Shown: positions 1 through 6,444 of the stretch, in pieces
Layout of the letters: each line of letters opens with the position of its first letter
Numbering within the stretch: position 1 is the stretch's first letter
Origin: Gemmatimonadota bacterium
Lineage (GTDB): Bacteria; Gemmatimonadota; Gemmatimonadetes; Gemmatimonadales; GWC2-71-9
Assembly (NCBI GenBank): GCA_024640185.1
Contig: JAHEFN010000061.1
Location: 1-10,257 of the forward strand
DNA length: 10,257 nucleotides
Direction of reading: 5' to 3'
Notes under the pieces: model-generated
Databases searched by the model: none
Told to the model about the DNA's origin: nothing
What the model saw: only the letters and a program-made list of their open reading frames with translations
Program-made: the position numbers and the translations under genes

Positions 1-2310
1 GGTGCCGACCTCGATGATGACGGCGTGGTGGGCGACACGATGCCGGTGGTGGTCACCCGCGGGACCAGCGAGTGGTTGGTCTTCGCCGATACCGACCGCG
101 ATGGCTCCCTTGCCGATGAACGTCCGGTGCGTGACTTCGCGACGGCCCAGGAGTGGTTCGGGTGGTCGAGCCGGGGACGGCTCCCCCCGGTGGGGATCGC
201 GGTGACCGTCCACGACTCGGCCGGGGGGCCGAGCCTGACCCTGGTCTTCGATACCTCCGGGCATGGCACCCATGTGGCCGGGATCGCCGCAGGGCATGAC
301 CTCTATGGTGTTCCCGGCTTTGACGGTGTGGCGCCCGGGGCGCGCCTGCTGGGGCTCAAGATCGCCAACAATGCCAACAGGGTGACCACGTCCGGCTCGA
401 TGCGTCGAGCCCTGGCGTACGCCGTGGCCTTCGCGCGCCAGGTGCGCCTGCCGCTGGTGATCAACCTCTCGTTCGGGGTGGGCAACCTCGACCCATGGCG
501 CACCCGGATCGACGCCGTCGTTGACTCGGTCCTCGATGCCAACCCCGATGTGATCCTCACCGCCGCCGCGACCAATGACGGCCCCGGATTGGGAACCCTC
601 GGGTTCCCCGCCACCGCCAGGCGGGTGATCTCGGTCGGGGCCACCGCCCCGCAGGTCTTCAGTGGCCGGTCGCCCCACGACCCCACCCCCGATCCGGTGG
701 CCTGGTACTCCAGTCGAGGCGGCTCCCGGGCCGGTCCCGACCTGGTGGCTCCGGGGACGGCCTGGTCGGTGGTGCCCCGATTCCTCGGTGGTCAGGAGGA
801 GAAGAGCGGTACCTCGATGGCGGCGCCGCATGTCGCCGGACTCGCCGCCCGACTCTACTCCGCCATGTTGCAGCAGGACCGGGCACCGGACCGTGCGGTG
901 GTGGTCCAGGCGTTGGTCGCCACCGCGACCCCGCTCCCGGAGGCGACCCTCATCGATCAGGGTGCCGGCCTCCCGGACCTGCCGGCCGCGGCACGGTGGC
1001 TTGCCGAGACCTCCCGGCTTCCCCGTATCGATGCCAGCATCGACGCCGTCGACGGCCGCGCGGCGCTGGTCTTTGGGCCGGGACCGATCCCGCGTCATGC
1101 CCAACTCTGGCTGCGGCGCACTGACGCGCCGACCGAGATGCCGATTCGGATCCGCTCCACCGCCCCGTGGCTCCAGGTGGAGGGCAGCAGCCTGCGCATG
1201 TTGCCGACGAGCGGGTTGGTGCTGCACCTGGTGCTCGATACCGCGGCGCTCGCCGCACCCGGTGTCCGCGTGGGATCGGTGATCGTCGAGGATGCGGCCA
1301 ACCGGCGCCTCGGTCCACTGGTCCGTGTCCCGGTGACCGTCCGCGTGCCGCTGTCGCCCGGTGGCAGCTCCAGCGGGGTGGTGGCCGTGCATGCCGGTGG
1401 GGTCGGTCGGCAGCTGGTCCTGGCCGACAGTGGTCTCGGCATGCGGGTCGCCGTCCGGACCCTCTCTGATGAGGGCCGCGTGCTGGCCGCCCTTCACGAG
1501 CCCGGGGGGCAGCCCTACCGGGAGATCCCGATTCGCTCGGCCGGCCACGGGGACGGCCGGGGGGTGGTCGATGTGGCCGGCTCGGATGTCCGGTCGGGGG
1601 CCTACGAGGTGGTGGTGGTGGCCCCGCCGTCCAACGGTGTGGCCGCACGGGTGGAGGTGACGCGCAGTCCCGTGCTCCTGACGGCCACCCTGCGCGATCG
1701 TGCCCTCGCCGTCCAGGCCGTGAATCTCACCGAGACGGGCCTGGATATTGACCTCCGCGCCTACCAGCAGGGCATTGGCCGCCGTGATTCGACGGGCTGG
1801 CAGTCCGATGGCACCCTCGCCATGGCGCTGGTGGTTCCGCCCTGGGCCGCCGCATTGGTCCTCGACGTGAGTCTCCCCGGTGAGGTCTGGTCGCAGTTGA
1901 CCGACTTCAGTGTTTCCTTGCGTGGGGCGTCGGGTCGCTTGATCCAGGAGGCACCACTCAATCACCCCTTCGGCCGGGTACGGGTGCGGCTTCCGGCGGG
2001 GCGGGCCGGCGAGACGCTGACCTTGCTGCTGACGCCGGCCTTCGCCGAGGTCGAGGCCAGTGCGAGATGGCAGGCCGAGGTGGTGACCCGGTTCGAGGCG
2101 GCGGCTGGCCGGCCGGTGGATGGCGGCGGCGCTGGCCGGGCTCGGCTCGGCCCCGGGGCAGCACGGGTGCACCGGGTGGCCCCCGTTGAGTGGCCCCTGC
2201 CTGTTCCGCCTGGTTGGGCACCGCTGCTGACGGTGCGCGTGGACGAAGGGGTCGACCACCGTTGGACTCATCAGTTGATACTTGCCTCCGGGCGGGGAGA
2301 TTCCGAATGA
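1..2310 (+). CDS. S8 family serine peptidase (subtilase, tripeptidyl-peptidase II-like), 5' truncated
   Basis: This is a subtilisin-clan endo- or tripeptidyl-peptidase. The frame is open from the first base, so the true start and the catalytic Asp lie upstream. Numbering visible residues from base 1, the catalytic His is H88 in SGHGTHVAGIAAG, the oxyanion Asn is N192 in AAATNDGP, and the nucleophile is S272 in SGTSMAAPHVAG. The 80-odd residues before the His motif contain two acidic DxDxDG stretches (about 3-8 and 30-35). They fit the long Asp-to-His insertion of tripeptidyl-peptidase II-like subtilases, as do DGVAPGARLLGLKI and NDGPGLGTLGFPA. About 420 beta-rich residues follow the catalytic domain, probably Ig-like or jelly-roll domains. 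Export cannot be judged because the N-terminus is missing. The stop overlaps the ATG of the downstream AtuA gene (ATGA, 2307-2310), implying co-expression. Family assignment is firm; substrate is unknown. Confidence 0.92.
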   Translation, partial: GADLDDDGVVGDTMPVVVTRGTSEWLVFADTDRDGSLADERPVRDFATAQEWFGWSSRGRLPPVGIAVTVHDSAGGPSLTLVFDTSGHGTHVAGIAAGHDLYGVPGFDGVAPGARLLGLKIANNANRVTTSGSMRRALAYAVAFARQVRLPLVINLSFGVGNLDPWRTRIDAVVDSVLDANPDVILTAAATNDGPGLGTLGFPATARRVISVGATAPQVFSGRSPHDPTPDPVAWYSSRGGSRAGPDLVAPGTAWSVVPRFLGGQEEKSGTSMAAPHVAGLAARLYSAMLQQDRAPDRAVVVQALVATATPLPEATLIDQGAGLPDLPAAARWLAETSRLPRIDASIDAVDGRAALVFGPGPIPRHAQLWLRRTDAPTEMPIRIRSTAPWLQVEGSSLRMLPTSGLVLHLVLDTAALAAPGVRVGSVIVEDAANRRLGPLVRVPVTVRVPLSPGGSSSGVVAVHAGGVGRQLVLADSGLGMRVAVRTLSDEGRVLAALHEPGGQPYREIPIRSAGHGDGRGVVDVAGSDVRSGAYEVVVVAPPSNGVAARVEVTRSPVLLTATLRDRALAVQAVNLTETGLDIDLRAYQQGIGRRDSTGWQSDGTLAMALVVPPWAAALVLDVSLPGEVWSQLTDFSVSLRGASGRLIQEAPLNHPFGRVRVRLPAGRAGETLTLLLTPAFAEVEASARWQAEVVTRFEAAAGRPVDGGGAGRARLGPGAARVHRVAPVEWPLPVPPGWAPLLTVRVDEGVDHRWTHQLILASGRGDSE

Positions 2311-3680
2311 ACGTGAACAAGACCGTCAGGATCGCCAGTGGTCAGGGCTTCTGGGGTGACTGGCTGGAAGCTCCTGTCCGTCAGGTCGAGGGTGGCGACA
2401 TCGACTACCTGGTCCTCGACTACCTCGCCGAAGTCACCATGTCGATCCTGCAGAAGCAGCGCAGTCGTGACCCATCACGCGGCTACGCCCGAGACTTCGT
2501 GACCACCGTCGAGCGGATCCTGCCGGGCATCGCCGATCGTGGTGTCCGGGTGATCTCCAACGCTGGTGGCGTGAATCCGCGCGCCTGTGCCGAGGCGGTG
2601 CGGGCAGCGGCGGACCGGGCCGGGCTCGGGTCGAAGATTCGGATCGCCCTCGTGACCGGCGATGACCTCTTGCCAGGGCTCGATGCCCTGGTGGCGGGTG
2701 GCGAGCAGTTGGCCAACATGGACACCGGCCGGCCACTGAGTGATGTCCGTCCGTCGGTCCGCTCGGCGAATGCGTACCTCGGGATGATGCCGGTGGTCGA
2801 GGCGCTCGATCGAGGGGCCAACATCGTCATCACGGGGCGGGTGACCGACACGGGGCTGACACTCGGCCCGTTGGTGCACGAGTTCGGCTGGGCCGCCGAC
2901 GACTGGGATCGGATCGCGGCGGGGACCATCGCCGGGCACATCCTCGAATGCGGCGCCCAGAGCTCCGGGGGCAACCTGCTGCGGGACTGGCGCACGGTGA
3001 AGCGGCTGGACGAGGTCGGCTTCCCGATCGTGGTGGCCGAAGCCGACGGCGCCTTCACGGTGACCAAGCATCCCGGCACTGGTGGCGTGGTCAATGTCGC
3101 CTCGGTGACCGAGCAGTTGGTCTACGAGATGGGCGATCCCAAGAATTACATCACCCCCGACGGGGTCGCGGACTTCAGCAGCATCCGGCTGCACCAGACC
3201 GGCAAGAACCGGGTCCGGGTCTCCGGCATCACCGGTGGCCCTCGCACCGACTTCCTCAAGGTCTCGATCGCCTACGCCTGGGGATGGAAGGCCATCGGCA
3301 GTCTGGTCTACTCCTGGCCGGAAGCGGTCGACAAGGCGAAGGCTGCCGACCGCATTCTCCGCAAGCGACTCAAGGCACTGGGGCTCGACTTCGACCAGAT
3401 CCTCACGGAATTGGTGGGCGTCAATGCCACGCATGGCCGCCTGAGCGGCGAGCCGGATCCCGAGATTGCCGAGGTGATGCTGCGGGTCGGGGTGCGCAGC
3501 CGGGACCGCGATCCGGTGGAGCGCTTCACGAGGGAGATCGCGCCGCTGGTGCTCACCGGTCCGCCGAGCGTGACCGGGTTCGCCGGCGGACGACCGCAGG
3601 TCGAGGAGATCGTGGCCTACTGGCCGGCGTTGATGTCCCGTGAGCGCATTGAACCCGACGTCCGCGTGGAGATGATCTGA
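2307..3680 (+). CDS. AtuA family protein (acyclic terpene utilisation AtuA, DUF1446/PF07287)
   Basis: This 457-residue protein belongs to the AtuA/DUF1446 family, named after the Pseudomonas citronellol/geraniol catabolic cluster; its biochemical role is unresolved. Family hallmarks are ASGQGFWGD (10-18), SNAGGVNP (84-91), ITGRVTDTGL (175-184), ECGAQSSGGN (214-223) and TKHPGTGGVV (253-262). The length matches the stand-alone core domain without the C-terminal ferredoxin-like part, which is supplied by the next gene. The start is ATG 2307, which overlaps the protease stop and has GGGGAGA about 7 nt upstream. A longer in-frame reading from 2190 would overlap the protease by about 120 nt and adds an Arg-rich, non-family N-terminus, so it is rejected. 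It is the first cytoplasmic member of a putative acyl-CoA or terpenoid catabolic set with the ferredoxin-fold partner and the crotonase. The exact substrate is inference. Confidence 0.93.
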   Translation: MNVNKTVRIASGQGFWGDWLEAPVRQVEGGDIDYLVLDYLAEVTMSILQKQRSRDPSRGYARDFVTTVERILPGIADRGVRVISNAGGVNPRACAEAVRAAADRAGLGSKIRIALVTGDDLLPGLDALVAGGEQLANMDTGRPLSDVRPSVRSANAYLGMMPVVEALDRGANIVITGRVTDTGLTLGPLVHEFGWAADDWDRIAAGTIAGHILECGAQSSGGNLLRDWRTVKRLDEVGFPIVVAEADGAFTVTKHPGTGGVVNVASVTEQLVYEMGDPKNYITPDGVADFSSIRLHQTGKNRVRVSGITGGPRTDFLKVSIAYAWGWKAIGSLVYSWPEAVDKAKAADRILRKRLKALGLDFDQILTELVGVNATHGRLSGEPDPEIAEVMLRVGVRSRDRDPVERFTREIAPLVLTGPPSVTGFAGGRPQVEEIVAYWPALMSRERIEPDVRVEMI

Positions 3681-4036
3681 TGGCCACTACCCGAGTGCAA
3701 CTGCGCCTGCTGGCACATGCCCGGTCCGGCGACAAGGGCGACGCGGCCAACGTCGGCCTGATCGCGCTGGAGCCTGAGTACTACGACCTGCTCTGTCGAG
3801 AGGTGACCGCCAAGCGCGTCGCCCGCCACTTCAAGGGGATGGTCAGTGGGGTCGATCGGTACGAACTGCCCAACCTGCACGCCCTCAACTTCATGTTGCA
3901 TGGGGCGCTCGATGGCGGAGGGACCTTGTCGTTGAAGACCGATGCGCAGGGGAAGGTCTATTCCACGGCGCTGTTGCGGATGGAGATCGAGGTGCCCCGC
4001 AAGGTGGCCCGGCGCGCCAAGGAGGCCGCCGCATGA
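3680..4036 (+). CDS. AtuA-like ferredoxin-fold protein
   Basis: This 118-residue protein is the small partner of AtuA. In many bacteria the same sequence is fused to the C-terminus of AtuA-family proteins. The signature ARSGDKGDAANVGL spans residues 14-27, followed by YELPNLHALNFML (61-73) and a GALDGGG turn (76-81), all typical of the family. Despite the 'ferredoxin fold' name there is no CxxC iron-sulfur motif; the name refers to the alpha/beta fold only. The basic, Ala-rich tail (from about 107) is not conserved-looking. ATG 3680 overlaps the AtuA stop (TGATG) and is preceded by GGAG at 3668-3671, so the two proteins are probably made in a fixed ratio and act together. Their separation into two adjacent genes is a common arrangement. 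Confidence 0.9.
   Translation: MATTRVQLRLLAHARSGDKGDAANVGLIALEPEYYDLLCREVTAKRVARHFKGMVSGVDRYELPNLHALNFMLHGALDGGGTLSLKTDAQGKVYSTALLRMEIEVPRKVARRAKEAAA
4019..4025 (+). promoter_or_regulatory. Strong Shine-Dalgarno for the crotonase gene
   Basis: AAGGAGG lies 7 nt before ATG 4033, inside the end of the AtuA-ferredoxin-fold gene. It is a near-perfect anti-16S match and fixes the start at 4033. It suggests independent strong initiation for this gene within the operon. Confidence 0.7.
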
Positions 4037-4791
4037 GCGAGGGGATCACGGTCACCACGGCCGATGGGGTGATGCACCTCACCCTCGACCGCGCCGAGAA
4101 GCGCAACGCCCTCTCCGCCGAGATGATCGGGGGACTCGCCGAGGCCTTGGCGCGGGCGGAGCTCGAGAGCGAGGTGCGGGTGGTCGTGCTGCGCGGAGCA
4201 GGGAAGGATTTCTGCGCCGGCGCCGACCTGGCGGAACTGCAGGCCTCGGCCGAACGCCCGATTGACGAGAACGAGAGCGACGCGCTGCGTCTCGGCGAGG
4301 TGTTCCTCGCCATGCGCCAGCTCGCCAAGCCGGTGGTGGCGGTGGTCCACGGGAGGGCCCTCGCCGGTGGGGCGGGTCTTGCGACGGCCTGTGACCTCGT
4401 GTTGGCCGCCGAAAGTGCGCAGTTCGGCTATCCCGAGGTGCAGCGTGGCTTCGTCCCGGCGATGGTGATGACCATGCTGCGGCGAAGTGTCGGGGAAAAG
4501 CGCGCCTTCGACCTCGTGGGCACCGGACGGGTGATCGGCGCGCCGGAGGCCCTCGCCATGGGGCTCATCTCCCGGGTGGTGGCCGATGATGTGCTCGATG
4601 CCGAGGCTGCAGGGCTCGTCGCCGCCATGGCCGATCGTTCGCCGACGGCGATGGCGCTCACCAAGCAGTTGTTCACCGACCTCGACGAACGGAGCTTCAC
4701 CGAGGGCATCCTCCTCGGTGCGCGGGTGAACGCCCTGTCGCGGGCCACCCAGGACTTCAAGCGGGCGGTCGCCGCCTTCCTCAGCCGATGA
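4033..4791 (+). CDS. Enoyl-CoA hydratase/isomerase family protein (crotonase fold)
   Basis: This 252-residue crotonase-fold protein is full length for the family. It probably hydrates or isomerises an unsaturated acyl-CoA in the cytoplasm. The first oxyanion loop is FCAGADL (60-66, backbone NH of A62) and the second is ALAGGAGLATACD (109-121, G112). By ungapped alignment with rat mitochondrial enoyl-CoA hydratase, Glu164 corresponds to E135 (FGYPEV), but Glu144 is replaced by G115, so only one catalytic glutamate remains. Such single-Glu members can have changed chemistry or substrate range, including isomerases and some methylglutaconyl- or isohexenylglutaconyl-type hydratases. With AtuA and its partner upstream, a role in branched-chain or terpenoid acyl-CoA breakdown (Atu/Liu-like) is plausible but not shown. 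ATG 4033 overlaps the previous stop (ATGA), and the stop overlaps the next ATG at 4788. Confidence 0.92.
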   Translation: MSEGITVTTADGVMHLTLDRAEKRNALSAEMIGGLAEALARAELESEVRVVVLRGAGKDFCAGADLAELQASAERPIDENESDALRLGEVFLAMRQLAKPVVAVVHGRALAGGAGLATACDLVLAAESAQFGYPEVQRGFVPAMVMTMLRRSVGEKRAFDLVGTGRVIGAPEALAMGLISRVVADDVLDAEAAGLVAAMADRSPTAMALTKQLFTDLDERSFTEGILLGARVNALSRATQDFKRAVAAFLSR

Positions 4792-4943
4792 GGCTGCGGG
4801 CCATCAAGCTCGGCCTCTCGGTCGCCGGCCTCATCCTCGCCATCGTGGCCATCGCGGTCGACGACCCGCGACTCACCTGGGGTGCGATCGTGCTGTTGAC
4901 CGTGGCGGTCGTGCTCCGCTTCATCGGGAAGCGCTCCACCTAG
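4788..4943 (+). CDS. Small two-helix membrane protein (51 aa), unknown function
   Basis: This short gene starts at ATG 4788 within the crotonase stop (ATGA, 4788-4791) and ends at TAG 4941-4943. The product begins MRLRAIK, then has a hydrophobic helix at about residues 8-24, a polar turn DDPRLT at 25-30, a second hydrophobic helix at about 32-46, and a basic tail RFIGKRST. Positive charges at both ends predict a hairpin with both termini in the cytoplasm. Codons are G/C-rich at third positions like the neighbours. There is no clear Shine-Dalgarno sequence, so translation would depend on ribosomes finishing the crotonase gene. I do not recognise a family. It could anchor or regulate the upstream enzymes, or be an unrelated small inner-membrane protein. 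Confidence 0.7.
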   Translation: MRLRAIKLGLSVAGLILAIVAIAVDDPRLTWGAIVLLTVAVVLRFIGKRST

Positions 4944-4949
4944 CCACCA

Positions 4950-4986
4950 CCGCATCGGATCGGTTCACCTCCGCATCGATCGGTTC
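4950..4986 (+). repeat. Tandem direct repeat upstream of the recQ-like gene
   Basis: Two copies of CCGCATCG(G)ATCGGTTC lie at 4950-4966 and 4971-4986. They differ by one inserted G and start 21 bp apart, close to two helical turns. They fill much of the 76-bp gap before the helicase gene. The geometry would suit a pair of sites for a DNA-binding regulator, or it may be a chance tandem duplication. Confidence 0.5.
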
Positions 4987-5019
4987 CGCCGTCCCGCCTG
5001 CCCGCGAGCATCGTCCGTC

Positions 5020-6354
5020 ATGCTCACTCACGCGACCGCCCTCCTGCGGTCCGCCTTCGGCCTCCGCGACTTTCGTCCCCTGCAACGGCAGGTCATCGCG
5101 GCGGTGCTCCGCGGCGATGACGTCCTGGCCGTGTTGCCGACCGGCGGTGGCAAGTCACTCTGCTTCCAGGTCCCGGCCCTCCATTCGCCCGGGCTCACCC
5201 TGGTGGTGTCTCCCCTGATCGCCCTGATGCAGGACCAGGTCGGTCGCCTCCGGGCCCGCGGCATCGCCGCGGCCATGCTGGGCGGTCCGATGGGCCACGA
5301 GGCGTGGTGCCGCAGCCTCGACCACGCCGCAGCTGGCCGCTTGCGGTTGCTCTACCTCTCGCCGGAGCGGCTGGGGAGGGTGGCACAGGCGTTGTCGGCC
5401 AGCGCGGTGCCGATCACCCGCCTGGTCGTCGATGAGGCCCACTGCGTCGTGGAATGGGGCCATGACTTCCGCCCCAGCTACCGGAGGATCCGCGCCGCCA
5501 GGGTGGTGCTCGGCCGCCCACCGTGTGTCGCGCTCACTGCGACGGCCAGGCCGGTGGTCCGCTCGGCGATTCGTGATGCATTGGGCATGGCACCGCGGAC
5601 CACCGTGGTCGTCGGCTCGTTCGATCGTCCGAATCTCCGCTTCGAGGTGATCCGAGTGCACGGGGAGGCGGACCGTCTGGCGCGACTCGTGGTCATGGTA
5701 CGAACGCAGCGGGCGTCGGCGGTCGTCTATGCCCCGACCCGTGGCCTGGTGGACGGCTTGGCTCGGGCACTCCGGGAGAGCGGCGTGCCAGCGGCGCCGT
5801 ACCACGCGGGGATGTCCGGGAACGATCGGCGGAGCGTGCTGGACGGCTTCCTCGCCGACCGCACGCGAGTGGTGGTGGCGACCTGTGCCTTCGGGCTGGG
5901 CATCGACAAGGCGGACGTCCGCCTGGTGGTGCACTGGAGCATGCCCGCTTCTCCGGAGGCGTACTACCAGGAGGCAGGGCGGGCAGGTCGTGATGGTCGA
6001 CCTGCTCGCTGTGTGCTGTTCCACCACCCACACGACCTCACCGTTCCCCGCCGGCAACTCGCCATGACCTTTCCCGACGAACGGGTGGTGGAGTCGATCT
6101 GGGCGGAATCGCGCGCGCGGCGACGCTACGCCGAGGCGGTGGTGACCTCCGCAGATCGATTGGAAGCTGAACTGCATCCCGAGCGGGGGCCGGTCGATTG
6201 GCGGCCGGTCCGTCGTCGCCGTCGGGCGGCCGAACAGCGACTGAAGGCGATGGCGGCCTATGCGGAGCGCAGGGAGTGCCGCCGGGCGGCGTTGCTGGGT
6301 TGGTTCGGTGAGTCGGTGGCCCGGTGTGGCGGATGCGACCGCTGCGGGCGGTGA
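5020..6354 (+). CDS. RecQ family ATP-dependent DNA helicase, short form
   Basis: This 444-residue superfamily 2 3'-5' DNA helicase is of RecQ type, acting in DNA repair and recombination. Motif 0 is FGLRDFRPLQRQ (13-24). Walker A is PTGGGKS (40-46, K45), motif Ia is VVSPLIALMQDQV (62-74), and motif II is DEAH (138-141). The RecQ aromatic loop follows as WGHDFRPSY (146-154), then motif III ALTATA (171-176), motif V ATCAFGLGIDKADV (287-300) and motif VI QEAGRAGRDG (317-326, probable arginine finger R324). The C-terminal zinc subdomain has C420, C436, C439 and C442 around LLGWFGESVARCGGCDRC. The protein ends there, so the winged-helix and HRDC domains of E. coli RecQ (about 610 aa) are absent. 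No alternative in-frame start is visible just upstream; the ribosome binding site is weak. It is probably transcribed separately from the preceding operon, given the repeat-bearing gap. Confidence 0.94.
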   Translation: MLTHATALLRSAFGLRDFRPLQRQVIAAVLRGDDVLAVLPTGGGKSLCFQVPALHSPGLTLVVSPLIALMQDQVGRLRARGIAAAMLGGPMGHEAWCRSLDHAAAGRLRLLYLSPERLGRVAQALSASAVPITRLVVDEAHCVVEWGHDFRPSYRRIRAARVVLGRPPCVALTATARPVVRSAIRDALGMAPRTTVVVGSFDRPNLRFEVIRVHGEADRLARLVVMVRTQRASAVVYAPTRGLVDGLARALRESGVPAAPYHAGMSGNDRRSVLDGFLADRTRVVVATCAFGLGIDKADVRLVVHWSMPASPEAYYQEAGRAGRDGRPARCVLFHHPHDLTVPRRQLAMTFPDERVVESIWAESRARRRYAEAVVTSADRLEAELHPERGPVDWRPVRRRRRAAEQRLKAMAAYAERRECRRAALLGWFGESVARCGGCDRCGR

Positions 6355-6431
6355 TCGCCGTGCTGATCGACAGGGTGGCGTGGTCTCCGTGGCTCCGCCA
6401 GATTGCGAAGCCGAACCCCATCCCTCCCCAC

Positions 6432-6436
6432 AAGGA
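6432..6436 (+). promoter_or_regulatory. Shine-Dalgarno that fixes the SDR start
   Basis: AAGGA lies 8 nt before ATG 6445. It decides against the in-frame TTG at 6403, which would add 14 residues ahead of the nucleotide-binding strand. The rest of the 90-bp gap after the helicase (6355-6444) shows no clear promoter or terminator to my eye. Confidence 0.65.
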
Positions 6437-6444
6437 TCATCGAA

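Noticed and set aside
1606..1623. Run of GTG triplets resembling a short tandem repeat
   Set aside because: It encodes a plain Val-rich beta strand within the subtilase C-terminal region and is too short to be a functional repeat.
950..1648. Minus-strand open frame opposite the subtilase C-terminal region
   Set aside because: The predicted product is almost only Pro, Arg and Gly, typical of an antisense artefact in GC-rich coding DNA.
2190..2306. Upstream in-frame extension of the AtuA gene
   Set aside because: It overlaps the subtilase by about 120 nt, gives a non-family Arg-rich leader, and ATG 2307 has an ATGA overlap plus Shine-Dalgarno.
2475..3434. Minus-strand open frame of 319 codons opposite AtuA
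   Set aside because: The plus strand carries full AtuA family motifs; the antisense product is His/Asp/Arg-rich without recognisable domains.
5155..6177. Minus-strand open frame of 340 codons opposite the RecQ-like helicase
   Set aside because: The helicase motifs on the plus strand are complete; the antisense product is His/Arg-rich and unrecognisable.
6403..6444. TTG start adding 14 residues to the SDR
   Set aside because: ATG 6445 has AAGGA at proper spacing and places the first beta strand at the usual distance from the N-terminus.
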